Shown one piece after another: positions 1 to 7,949 of a DNA stretch of 21,014 bases. The DNA lies in the NCBI GenBank assembly GCA_031403315.1, contig JANNTD010000069.1, positions 1 through 21,014 of the forward strand, read 5' to 3'. Source of the stretch: DASYDU01 sp031403315 (GTDB taxonomy: Bacteria; Planctomycetota; Planctomycetia; Pirellulales; Lacipirellulaceae). Both the position numbers and the translations under genes were made by a program. How positions within the stretch are numbered: the stretch's first letter is position 1; each line of letters begins with the position of its first letter. The notes beneath the pieces are model-generated. The model did no database searches. It had not been told where the DNA came from and saw only the letters and a program-made list of their open reading frames with translations.

Positions 1-204
1 GACTGGTTCACGCCGCCGCTGAAGCTCGGCACCCCGAAGCTCTTTAACCTCATCCTTGATCCCAAGGAAGAATACCCGGTTACTGTCGAAAACACCTGGG
101 CCGTTGAGCCCATGACGAAGATGATCGCGAAATTCGAGATCAGCACACGGAAGTACCCGGTCATTGCGCCCGGCACGCCTGACTCTTACACGCCAACAAA
201 GTAA
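1..204 (+). CDS. Arylsulfatase, C-terminal end (5' truncated by window)
   Basis: Frame 1 is open from the first base to a TAA at 202-204 and gives 67 residues. The segment reading TPPLKLGTPKLFNL, then DPKEEYPVTVENTW, is the C-terminal part of the alkaline-phosphatase-superfamily sulfatase fold, where the chain passes 'PKLFNLRxDPxE' before the last helix. The end, APGTPDSYTPTK, is the proline/threonine-rich tail often found on planctomycetal arylsulfatases. The enzyme would hydrolyse sulfate esters, usually on polysaccharides or glycans, outside the cytoplasm. The catalytic Cys/Ser-x-Pro-x-Arg site and any signal peptide lie outside the window, so activity and export cannot be judged. The family call is from recognisable end motifs only; the substrate is unknown. 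Confidence 0.7.
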   Translation, partial: DWFTPPLKLGTPKLFNLILDPKEEYPVTVENTWAVEPMTKMIAKFEISTRKYPVIAPGTPDSYTPTK

Positions 205-587
205 CGCTTGCGTTCGTTGGTGCGACTTCCGACTGGCGACGGCGACTTTCAGCCTGACTCGGCACCAGCCAAGGCGGAAATGCCAACGCCGGAGCCCTGG
301 CAGGGCACCCAGGCAATCCAGGCTGTCGCCCCGACTATCGTTTGAATTTGGACGGCTCCAATAGCAGCCGACACCGAAGTGCCTGCCGCTATCGCATCAA
401 CCCACCAGCAGGCCACCTGCCGAAGTTCTGAAGCACCCAGTTGTGACGCGACTACCTCCCTCATTCGCTAATCGTCACCGGTGGTCAGTCTATGGTCTTG
501 TTCAGCTAGCGACGATATTCCGTCGATAAAGCGCCATGCGCCAGCTCGCGTGGACGGATCCTCCCGCCCCTGAGTTTGGAGGGGGCC
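205..587. other. Intergenic region, no gene seen
   Basis: These 383 bases separate the sulfatase from the porin gene. The short open frames on either strand have no recognisable domain, signal sequence or plausible ribosome-binding site. I saw no convincing stem-loop with a T-run after the sulfatase stop. The only signal of note is the strong Shine-Dalgarno at the right end (GGAGGGGG, 578-585), which belongs to the porin. The promoter for the porin is presumably here, but I could not place -35/-10 boxes with correct spacing. Confidence 0.5.
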
Positions 588-1994
588 ATGACGATCCATT
601 ATAAGCAGGTCGGAAAAACCACCTGCGTCTGCTGTGCCGTTGTCCTCATGGCACTCGTCGCACGCGCTTCTGACGACGGCTGGCCAGCGGACGTGCGCCT
701 TGCTTCGAGCGAATGCGGCATCGCCGAAGATGAGGCAGGTAACGATTCTACCACTGGCGGTGGCTGCGCCGCCCAATCCGAATGCGCGGATGCCATCGCC
801 GCAGCAGCAACATTTGGCGGCTGCTGTTGGGAGCGGGCTAAGCTCACCGGCGACTGGTGCGGCTGCCGCACCTACGATGCCCAGCAGGGGGTAACCTACG
901 ACTTTGACAGCACCAACTATTATTTCGGCGTCACGAGCGGCGGCCTCGATCGTGAATTTGAGTTCGGCGGGCACAACGACTATGTCGTCAACATCGACTG
1001 CGGAAAACTCGGCGGGAAGGAAGGACTGTTTATCAAGTTGCGGGCCGAACACCGCTACGGCGAAGATATCAACGGGGACACTGGTGCCTTCTTGCCCTCG
1101 ACGCTTGAGACCGAATTGCCCGTGGCCGACAGCGAAGCGGTCTACTTGACTGACGTGTTGTTCACTCAAATGCTATCGGATCAATTTGGCGTATTCTTCG
1201 GAAAGTTGGATACGCTCGACGGCGACCCAAACGCCTTTGCCAGCGGCCGCGGGAAAACGCAATTCTCGAACCTGGCATTCGTTTTTAACCCGGTCGCACT
1301 GCGAACGATCCCTTATTCGACCCTCGGCTGTGGCTTCGTCTACCTCAAAGACGGCGCACCGTTTTTCACGTACACGCTATTGAACGCCACCGACACCACG
1401 ACGACGAGCGGTTTCGACGAGCTGTTCGCACAAGGAGTCGCGATGTCGGCCGAAATGCGCGTGCCGGTGAAACTGGGCGGCTTGCCCGGCCACCAACTCT
1501 TCGGCGGCACGTGGAACAGCCGCGACTTTGTCAGCCTCGGTCAGGATCCGCGCGTCATCTATCCGGACGTGCCGATCGCTCGGCAATCCGGCTCTTGGTC
1601 GCTGTATTGGAACGGCGACCAGTATTTGTACGTCGATCCGAAAAACACGGCTCGTGGGTGGGGTATCTTCGGCCGAGCCGGCATCGCGGACAATGACACC
1701 AATCCGCTGGCGTGGTTTTTGAGCGGTGGCGTCGGCGGCACGGGTCTCTTCTGCGATCGGCCGTTCGACACGTTTGGCGCGGGTTATTACTTCGCCGGCA
1801 CAAGTAGCGAGATTGGCCCAATCATCCAAGCCGTGTTCGGCCCCATCGGCGACGGGCAGGGCGTCGAATTGTTCTACAACTACCAAGTGACGCCCTGGTG
1901 CCATGTCACGCCGGACTTCCAGGTCGTCATGCCGTCCCGCGAACAAGTCGATACGGCGCTGGTGGCTGGGGTGCGGGCAAAAATCGACTTTTGA
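588..1994 (+). CDS. OprB-family carbohydrate-selective porin
   Basis: An outer-membrane beta-barrel of 468 residues, the usual OprB size. ATG 588 is preferred over TTG 576 because GGAGG at 578-582 sits 5 nt upstream. Residues 1-27 form a signal peptide (hydrophobic CAVVLMALVARA). The motif WERAKLTGDWCGCR matches the OprB hallmark 'W..R..LTGDWGG.R'. It is followed by alternating strands, the FGKLDTLDGDPNAFASGRGKTQF segment typical of the family (shown here as two joined pieces: FGKLDTLDGDPN, then AFASGRGKTQF), and a terminal Phe suited to BAM recognition. OprB porins pass sugars across the outer membrane. Oddly, the N-terminal region is rich in cysteine (GGCC, CGCR), which usual OprB proteins are not. 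The sugar locus 8 kb away could use it, but nothing in the sequence proves that link. Confidence 0.85.
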   Translation: MTIHYKQVGKTTCVCCAVVLMALVARASDDGWPADVRLASSECGIAEDEAGNDSTTGGGCAAQSECADAIAAAATFGGCCWERAKLTGDWCGCRTYDAQQGVTYDFDSTNYYFGVTSGGLDREFEFGGHNDYVVNIDCGKLGGKEGLFIKLRAEHRYGEDINGDTGAFLPSTLETELPVADSEAVYLTDVLFTQMLSDQFGVFFGKLDTLDGDPNAFASGRGKTQFSNLAFVFNPVALRTIPYSTLGCGFVYLKDGAPFFTYTLLNATDTTTTSGFDELFAQGVAMSAEMRVPVKLGGLPGHQLFGGTWNSRDFVSLGQDPRVIYPDVPIARQSGSWSLYWNGDQYLYVDPKNTARGWGIFGRAGIADNDTNPLAWFLSGGVGGTGLFCDRPFDTFGAGYYFAGTSSEIGPIIQAVFGPIGDGQGVELFYNYQVTPWCHVTPDFQVVMPSREQVDTALVAGVRAKIDF

Positions 1995-2041
1995 GCCGGT
2001 CGGGTCCTTCGCTCGTTTCTGTGGACTGCCGTGCCGTTAAA

Positions 2042-2278
2042 CTACCGTTTTAGAACTCGCAATGGATCCGCTTCGTAGCGGTGTTACCCCGCAGCGATTT
2101 GGGGAGTCGTTCCTGGGTCGCTTACGATCTTCTTGCGGATTTCGGCGTCGAGCTTGTCGCCGGAGTCTTTGGCTTAAGAGTAGCTGCGGTGGAGGTTGAA
2201 GTCGTCGCGGAGAGTGCCGTCGGGGCGGACTTGCTCGCCGCGGATTCTGGCCGCCAGCTGGGGAACGAGGTGTCAATC
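2042..2278 (-). pseudogene. Decayed coding remnant of unknown family
   Basis: Read on the minus strand, one frame gives a protein-like string broken by stops: first LVPQLAARIRGEQVRPDGTL, running on as RDDFNLHRSYS, then TAA; next AKDSGDKLDAEIRKK, running on as IVSDPGTTPQIAAG, then TAA; then HRYEADPLRVLKR and a final TAG at 2042-2044. A TGA lies just upstream (2273-2275). The residue mix (charged, balanced, few Arg/Pro/Ser runs) differs from the typical shadow-frame translations around it, which suggests former coding sequence with point-nonsense decay. I do not recognise the family. The rest of 1995-2396 holds only the terminator of the glycine-rich gene. It may be chance, so confidence is low. 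Confidence 0.3.
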
Positions 2279-2320
2279 GGCCTTCTTGCAATTGGCAACG
2301 AGTTGCAGAATACACAGGTC

Positions 2321-2364
2321 GCAAAACAAACCGGCCAGGCGGATCTTTCGATTCGCCTGGCCGG
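2321..2364 (-). terminator. Intrinsic terminator of the glycine-rich gene
   Basis: A perfect 11-bp inverted repeat (CCGGCCAGGCG at 2331-2341, CGCCTGGCCGG at 2354-2364) encloses a 12-nt loop. On the minus strand the stem is followed directly by TTTGTTTTGC (2330-2321). It starts 33 nt past the stop codon of the glycine-rich gene, as expected of a rho-independent terminator. Confidence 0.85.
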
Positions 2365-2396
2365 CACCGTTTCTGAGGAGTCGCGATCTTGAATGG

Positions 2397-2744
2397 CTAG
2401 TTCGCGCCGCCGCTGGAGCCGTTGCCTCCGTTCGAACCATGACCGCCGTTCGAGCCGTTTCCACCATTCGAACCGTAGCCGCCGTTCGAGCCGTGCTTGT
2501 GCAGGCGCGAGAACAGGCCGCCGTGGCTGCCGTGACCGCCGTTGCTTCCCTTGCTGAACAAGCCGCCGTGGCTGCCGTTGCCGCCGTGGCTGCCGCCGTG
2601 GCTGCCGCCGCCACCCGCGCTGCCGTAGCCGCCGTTGCTGCCGTGGCTGCCACCGAACAGGCGAGCCTGAGCACTATCGGCATTGCCGATCGACAGGGCG
2701 AAGGCCGCCAAGGCGACGACTACCAAACCAATTGACCGAATCAT
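2397..2744 (-). CDS. Small secreted glycine-rich repeat protein
   Basis: 115 residues. The start is ATG at 2742-2744 (MIRSIGLVVVALAAFALSIG), with GGGAG 8 nt upstream; the longer open frame to 2915 has no such site. Residues 1-26 form a signal peptide ending near ADSAQA. The mature part begins RLFGG and is almost entirely imperfect GSNGG / GSHGG pentads (with Tyr, His, Ser variants), broken by two similar islands, GGLFSKGSNGG and GGLFSRLHKHGSNGG. No cysteine, membrane helix or catalytic motif is present. It is monocistronic with its own terminator. Small signal-bearing Gly-rich proteins are frequent in planctomycetes and have no assigned function. His and Asn richness would allow metal or surface binding, but that is speculation. 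Confidence 0.75.
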   Translation of the reverse strand: MIRSIGLVVVALAAFALSIGNADSAQARLFGGSHGSNGGYGSAGGGGSHGGSHGGNGSHGGLFSKGSNGGHGSHGGLFSRLHKHGSNGGYGSNGGNGSNGGHGSNGGNGSSGGAN

Positions 2745-3073
2745 AGTTTCTCTCCCGATACGAGCTGGAACTGATGTGGGCATCCCGTCCTCACCGAGGG
2801 AGTACGTCTCGCCGCTACTTGGACGAGCAATCGCCCGTTGTGGTGAACGGGTTAAGGGGCCCTGTATGTCCAAGCGTAGGTCTGGTTTTGCACGCAGTTG
2901 CCGTGCCGGCGCCAAACTTGGCAGGCAATTGCCACCGCGATTCCAGTATTACCGGCTGCACCACTAAGTCGGGATGCGACCAAGAAGCCGATTGAACGGC
3001 CCGCCAGATAATGCGATGGATTTCACAGATTTAGCGACGGAAGTGCGTCAGAACGACGCGAAATCACGGGGCG
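2745..3073. other. Intergenic region, no gene seen
   Basis: This region carries the upstream sequence of the glycine-rich gene (leftward) and the trailer of the RND operon. Open frames on both strands lack signal sequences, domains or ribosome sites. A short GCCAA-AC-TTGGC inverted repeat lies near 2910. A weak hairpin (GCGTC/GACGC) lies about 15 nt past the RND stop without a T-run, so it is not called as a terminator. I could not place a promoter. Confidence 0.45.
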
Positions 3074-6000
3074 CTATTTCTTGACCGCAACAGAGTTTTC
3101 AGCCGGTACTCTCGCCGGCTTCGCTTCCGCGCCGGCCGTCGCGTGCTTCAACTCGGGAGGCTTCGACCAATACGAGATCACGTAATAGAACACCGGCGTC
3201 AAGAAGATGCCAAATAGCGTGACGCCGATCATGCCGCTGATTACGGCGACGCCGAGCGAGCGGCGCATTTCCCAGCCTGCGCCGACGGCGATCACGAGCG
3301 GGTAGACGCCGAAGATGAACGCGAACGAGGTCATCAGAATCGGCCGCAACCGCAGCCGGCAGGCTTCGAGCGTGGCGTCGTAGAGGCTCATGCCTTCTTT
3401 GCGTTTGTCGACCGCGTACTCGACGATCAGGATCGCGTTCTTCGCGGCCAGCGCCACGAGCACCACGAAGCCGATCTGGCTGAAGATGTCGATCGGCTTG
3501 TGAGCGATCCAGACCAGCCCGGCGATCGAGCTCAACAAGCACATCGGCACCACGAGGATGATCGACAGCGGCAGTCCCCAGCTTTCGTAGAGCGCGGCAA
3601 GGACCAGAAAGACCAACACGACGGCAAAGGCGAAGATATAGATGCCCGTGTTGCCGGCGGTCACTTGCTGATAGGCGATGTTGGTCCAGTAGTAGCCCAT
3701 GCCGTCGGGCAGATTCTCGTCGCTGAGCTGCTGCATCACGGAGATTGCCTGGCCGGAGCTGAAGCCGGGCCGCGTGTCACCGTTCACCGCCGACGAGAGC
3801 AAGTTGTTGTACCGCATCACGAACACCGGCCCGGCCGAATCGTAGACCCGCATCACTGAGCCGAGCGGCACCATCTGGCCGTCGCGGTTGCGGACCTGCA
3901 GCAGCTTGAGGCTCTCGACGTTCTCGCGGAATTGGCCCTGGGCCTGCACGTTGACCTGCCAGATGCGCCCGAAGTCGTTGAACTGGTTGATGTACACCGA
4001 GCCCATGTTGGCAGTCAGCGTGGTGAAGACGTCGCTGAGCGCGACGCCCATCTGCTTGACGGCGTCGCGGTCGATGTCGAGATAGAGCTGCGGCGCGTCG
4101 GCGCGAAAGGTCGTAAACACCCGCGCGAGACCCGGCTGGGCATTGGCCTTCGAGATGATTGTTTCGGTTGCTTCCTGGAGAGCCTGCATGCCGAGCCCCG
4201 TGCGATCGACGATCTGCATCTGGAAGCCGCCGGATTGGCCGAGGCCCGGCACTGGCGGCGCGCCAAACACGGCCGCACGGCAGCTCAGCACCTTGATGTA
4301 AAATTCCTGGTTGAGCCGCTGGATGATCGCTGCCGCTTGCGTCTCGGGCGTGCGCCGTTGGTCGAATTCTTTGAGGATCACGAAGATCGTGCCCCAATTC
4401 GACGAGTCGCAAGCCATCACGGCCGAGTAGCCCGACACCGCCATCGCCGACTCGACGCCAGGCGTCTGGATGGCGATCGCCACGAGCTCGTCGAGCGCCG
4501 CCTCCGTCCGCTGCACCGAGGCAGCATCCGGCAAGTCGACGTTCACGAGCACGTAGCCTTGATCCTGTTCGGGAATGAAACCGGTGGGCGAAGTGATGAA
4601 ACCAAACACCGTCAGCACGAGCAGGCCGACATAGGCGAGCAGCACGACCACGCACAGCTTCAGCGCGACGCCAACCGTCCGCGCGTAACCGTGTGCGAAC
4701 ATGTCGAACGCTTTGTTGAACAGCCCGAAGAACCAACCGAGGCCCCGGTTCACCCAGCGGCTGGCGAACCAACCGGCGATCGCCCCGGGGATGCCGAGCA
4801 GCACAGCGACGACTGTCTCCGCCGCATTCTCGCCGGCCGCATTTTTGAGAAACTCGATCTTCTCCAGGATGCCGACCAGCATGCCGCCGACGAGCGGGTT
4901 GAGCAGGAAATACGACGCCACGCCGAACAGCACCGCCACGCCCACGCGCGGCAGGGCCTCCTTCGTGTCGTGCCCTTCGCCATGCGGCTTGATCCAGGCG
5001 ACCGCGCGGGCCGGGGCCATCGTCAGCGCGTTGGTGGCCGAAAAGAACGCCGCCACCGCGATGGTGAGCGCGAACTGCCGGAAGAACTGGCCCGTAAGCC
5101 CGGGAATGAACGCCGTGGGAATAAACACCGCCATTAGCACCAGCGTGATGCCGATCACGGGCCCGGTGATTTCGTCCATCGCCTTGATCGTGGCCTCGCG
5201 CGCCGGCAGGCCCTTGCCCATCCAGCGCTCGATGTTCTCGACCACGACAATCGAATCGTCGACCACAATGCCCACCGCCAGCACCAGGCCGAACAAGCTG
5301 AGATTATTGAGCGAGAAGCCGAGGCCCGCCATCACCACAAACGTGCCGATCAGCGCGACCACGATGTCGATGATCGGCAGCAGCATCGCCCGCCAATCTT
5401 GCAGGAACACGAGAACCACGACGATCACCAGCGCCGCCGCGATGTAGATCGTGATGAACACGTCGTGCACCGAGTGCTCGATGAACGGCGTCGTGTCGTA
5501 GGCGATGCGGTAGTCGACGCCAGCGGGAAAGCCGCGCTTGAGCTCCGCCATCTTCGCTTTGACGCCCTCGCCAACCGAGAGCGCATTGGCCGTCGGCAGC
5601 GCGAACACCGCCATGGCCACCGAGGGATACTTCTTCACGACACGCTCGCCGCCGACTTCGACGTGGGTGGTGAGCGTGCAACTAAGGTCGGAGTTCTGGG
5701 AGCCGAGGTCAATTTTGGCGACGTCGCGGAGCCGCACGTACCGGCCATCCTCGCCCACCTTGACGATGATCTCGCCAAATTGCTCGGGCGTGCTGAGCCG
5801 CCCGAGCGTGTTGAGTACCAGTTGATAATTCTGTCCCGCCGGCACCGGCTGCTGCCCGATGTTGCCCGCAGCGACCACGACGTTCTGCTCGCTGACGGCG
5901 TCGATCACTTCGCTCGCGGTGAGGTCGAGGGAGGCGAGCTTCTGCGGATCGAGCCAGGCCCGCATGCTGTACTGCCGCTGCCCCAGAAATGTCACCAGGC

Positions 6001-6517
6001 CCACGCCCGGCACACGCGACATCTCGTCGAAGATATTGATCTGCGCGTAGTTGCTCAAGTAGAGCGGATCGAACCGCCCGTCCGGCGAGATCATGTTCAC
6101 CGCGAGCAGAATATTGGGCGACTGCATCTTCACGTTCACGCCCTGCTGCTGCACGCTCTCGGGAAGCTGCGGCTGGGCGAGCTGCACGCGCGTCTGCACC
6201 AGCATCAGCGCCGTGTGGATGTCGGTGCCCACCTCGAAGCTCACGGTCAGCGTGTACTGCCCGTTGTTGGTACACGTGGACGACATGTAGATCATGCCCT
6301 CCACGCCATTGACCTGGGCTTCGATCGGCTGGCCGACCGCGTCGGAGACCGTCTTGGCGCTTGCGCCCGGGTACGAAACGGTCACCTGGATCGTGGGCGG
6401 CACGATCGGCGGATACTGGGCGATCGGCAGCGAGAAGACGCACGCCAATCCCGAGATCACTATCACGATAGATAGCACCCAGGCGAAGATCGGCCGGTCG
6501 ATGAAGAAGCGACTCAT
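3074..6517 (-). CDS. RND (HAE1/AcrB-type) multidrug efflux pump, inner-membrane subunit
   Basis: A proton-driven tripartite efflux pump subunit of 1147 residues. The N-terminus MSRFFIDRPIFAWVLSIVIV is the classic HAE1 start. The TM4 proton-relay pair is seen as VVDDSIVVVENIERW (D420, D421; AcrB D407/D408), and the TM10 lysine as ALAAKNAILIVEYA (K1026; AcrB K940). The porter-domain sequence SYPGASAKTVSDAVGQPIEAQ and the FIPEQDQGY segment are also typical. The family is normally about 1020-1060 residues. The excess is a stretch at about 511-590, between TM6 and TM7, that contains two extra hydrophobic segments (VGVAVLFGVASYFLL; VVAVLLGIPGAIAGWFA). The start codon overlaps the adaptor's stop (ATGA, 6514-6517), implying coupled translation. 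The substrate is not deducible. Confidence 0.95.
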   Translation of the reverse strand: MSRFFIDRPIFAWVLSIVIVISGLACVFSLPIAQYPPIVPPTIQVTVSYPGASAKTVSDAVGQPIEAQVNGVEGMIYMSSTCTNNGQYTLTVSFEVGTDIHTALMLVQTRVQLAQPQLPESVQQQGVNVKMQSPNILLAVNMISPDGRFDPLYLSNYAQINIFDEMSRVPGVGLVTFLGQRQYSMRAWLDPQKLASLDLTASEVIDAVSEQNVVVAAGNIGQQPVPAGQNYQLVLNTLGRLSTPEQFGEIIVKVGEDGRYVRLRDVAKIDLGSQNSDLSCTLTTHVEVGGERVVKKYPSVAMAVFALPTANALSVGEGVKAKMAELKRGFPAGVDYRIAYDTTPFIEHSVHDVFITIYIAAALVIVVVLVFLQDWRAMLLPIIDIVVALIGTFVVMAGLGFSLNNLSLFGLVLAVGIVVDDSIVVVENIERWMGKGLPAREATIKAMDEITGPVIGITLVLMAVFIPTAFIPGLTGQFFRQFALTIAVAAFFSATNALTMAPARAVAWIKPHGEGHDTKEALPRVGVAVLFGVASYFLLNPLVGGMLVGILEKIEFLKNAAGENAAETVVAVLLGIPGAIAGWFASRWVNRGLGWFFGLFNKAFDMFAHGYARTVGVALKLCVVVLLAYVGLLVLTVFGFITSPTGFIPEQDQGYVLVNVDLPDAASVQRTEAALDELVAIAIQTPGVESAMAVSGYSAVMACDSSNWGTIFVILKEFDQRRTPETQAAAIIQRLNQEFYIKVLSCRAAVFGAPPVPGLGQSGGFQMQIVDRTGLGMQALQEATETIISKANAQPGLARVFTTFRADAPQLYLDIDRDAVKQMGVALSDVFTTLTANMGSVYINQFNDFGRIWQVNVQAQGQFRENVESLKLLQVRNRDGQMVPLGSVMRVYDSAGPVFVMRYNNLLSSAVNGDTRPGFSSGQAISVMQQLSDENLPDGMGYYWTNIAYQQVTAGNTGIYIFAFAVVLVFLVLAALYESWGLPLSIILVVPMCLLSSIAGLVWIAHKPIDIFSQIGFVVLVALAAKNAILIVEYAVDKRKEGMSLYDATLEACRLRLRPILMTSFAFIFGVYPLVIAVGAGWEMRRSLGVAVISGMIGVTLFGIFLTPVFYYVISYWSKPPELKHATAGAEAKPARVPAENSVAVKK

Positions 6518-7809
6518 TTGGGTGCGGCGGCCTCGGCCGGCTTCGGTTCGACGGCTGGGCTCGCGCCGGCCGGCTTTTCCATCAGCATCGTCAGCATGTC
6601 GACGAGTCGGGGGTCGACTTTCGCGCCGGGCCGGACGCGCTGCAGGCCCTCGACAATCACCCTATCGGTCGGGCTCAGGACTTCGACCTCGGTGGTGACG
6701 TCGTTTCCATCGGCACCGGGCTCGGTGATCGTGCGACTCCGCAGCACTTCGCGCAGGCCATCATGCAGCTGTCCCACTTCGACGGCCCGGTATTCGACAT
6801 CGTTCTTGTCGTTGACCACCAGCACATACTTCTGTCCCTGATTGGTGCCGACCGCCCGGTCGACCACCAGCAGTGCATCGTGCGAGGCACTAATCGGAAC
6901 ACGAACCCGACCGAACAAGCCGGCGCCGATGAAACCGTCCTCGTTGGGGAACACCGCCCGGACCCGCAACGAGCCCGTGTTTGGATCCAGTTGATTGCTG
7001 ACAAAGTCAATCGTCCCGGCGATGGGAAATCCCTCGTCGTTCGCCAGCGACATGTCCGCCGCAACAATCGACTCTCGAGCGCCTTTCATCTTGCCTTCGG
7101 CGACGAGCTTCTGCACGTCGAGCGCCGTGTTCTGGTCGACGTCGAAGTACGCCCAGATGGGTCGGATCGAGACGATGTTGGTGAGCGTGGTGACGTCCTG
7201 CGAAACCAAATTGCCAACGTCGACAAAGTGGCGATTGATGCGACCGCTGATCGGGGCGGCGACCGTGCACCAATCGTAGTTGAGCTGTGCGCTTTCGAGC
7301 GCGGCCTCCGCTTGCAGGACACTGGCCGCGGCTTCATCGCGGGCCCCCAAGCGTTGGTTTATTTCTTGCTCGCTGATGGCCGCCGCATTCGCCTTGCGGA
7401 CGCTGATGCCAATCTCGTAGTTCGCCTGGGCCTCGACCAGCGCGGCTTTGGAATAGGCCACGTTGGCTTTGGCTTCGTCGAGCGCGGCTTTGTAGGGGCG
7501 ATCGTCGATCTTGAACAACACTTCCCCGTCTTTGACGAGGTCGCCGTCCTTGAACAGAAACTCGGTCAAGTAGCCCGAAACGCGCGCCTTGATGTCGACC
7601 GATTCCACCGCCTGGGTCCGGGCGGTGAACACCTGATAGTCGGTCACCGTCCTTTCGACCGGCTGAGCCACCATGACGACGGGCGGTGGCGTGGCGACGA
7701 CTCCCGGATGCTTCTCGCCGCAGCCGACGGATGCCATGACGACGGCGAGCGAGACGACAGCGGCGACGTGCCGGACCGATTGCCTTGCGACTGATTGGTT
7801 CAGGTTCAT
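6514..7809 (-). CDS. RND efflux periplasmic adaptor (MexA/AcrA-type membrane fusion lipoprotein)
   Basis: 431 residues from ATG 7807-7809; an in-frame ATG at 7828-7830 would add 7 residues but has no ribosome site. The N-terminus MNLNQSVARQSVRHVAAVVS is basic then hydrophobic and runs into MASVGCGEK, a lipobox-like site at Cys30, so it is probably a lipoprotein. The order is that of the family: a lipoyl half (VESVDIKARVSGYLTEFLF, then KDGDLVKDGEVLFKIDDRPY), a helical hairpin (AALDEAKANVAYSKAALVEA and onward), the second lipoyl half (CTVAAPISGRINRHFVDVGN), the beta-barrel (RVRAVFPNEDGFIGAGLFGRV), and a membrane-proximal domain with an Ala/Pro-rich tail. It bridges the pump to an outer-membrane TolC-type channel. 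No such channel gene lies in the window, and no local TetR/MarR regulator is present. Confidence 0.92.
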   Translation of the reverse strand: MNLNQSVARQSVRHVAAVVSLAVVMASVGCGEKHPGVVATPPPVVMVAQPVERTVTDYQVFTARTQAVESVDIKARVSGYLTEFLFKDGDLVKDGEVLFKIDDRPYKAALDEAKANVAYSKAALVEAQANYEIGISVRKANAAAISEQEINQRLGARDEAAASVLQAEAALESAQLNYDWCTVAAPISGRINRHFVDVGNLVSQDVTTLTNIVSIRPIWAYFDVDQNTALDVQKLVAEGKMKGARESIVAADMSLANDEGFPIAGTIDFVSNQLDPNTGSLRVRAVFPNEDGFIGAGLFGRVRVPISASHDALLVVDRAVGTNQGQKYVLVVNDKNDVEYRAVEVGQLHDGLREVLRSRTITEPGADGNDVTTEVEVLSPTDRVIVEGLQRVRPGAKVDPRLVDMLTMLMEKPAGASPAVEPKPAEAAAPK

Positions 7810-7949
7810 CGGCGCGATTTCTCTTTCCATGAGGTGATCGGCGATCGGCCGAACGACCTTGGCCCACGACCGTCAATTCTGCCGTGAACCACTCAACAAT
7901 ATATCGGCGGCGGTCGAGTCGAGCCTAGCTGAATTGTCGACGTGCGAAA

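Noticed and set aside
2397..2680. Repeated units suggesting a CRISPR or tandem-repeat array
   Set aside because: The periodicity is the imperfect 15-nt coding repeat of the Gly-rich protein; there are no spacers of constant length.
2397..2915. 172-residue version of the glycine-rich protein with a start at 2915
   Set aside because: The extra 57 N-terminal residues lack a ribosome site and would bury the signal peptide, which begins properly at 2744 behind GGGAG.
3040..3065. GCGTC/GACGC hairpin after the RND gene as a terminator
   Set aside because: The stem is only 5 bp and no T-run follows on the minus strand.
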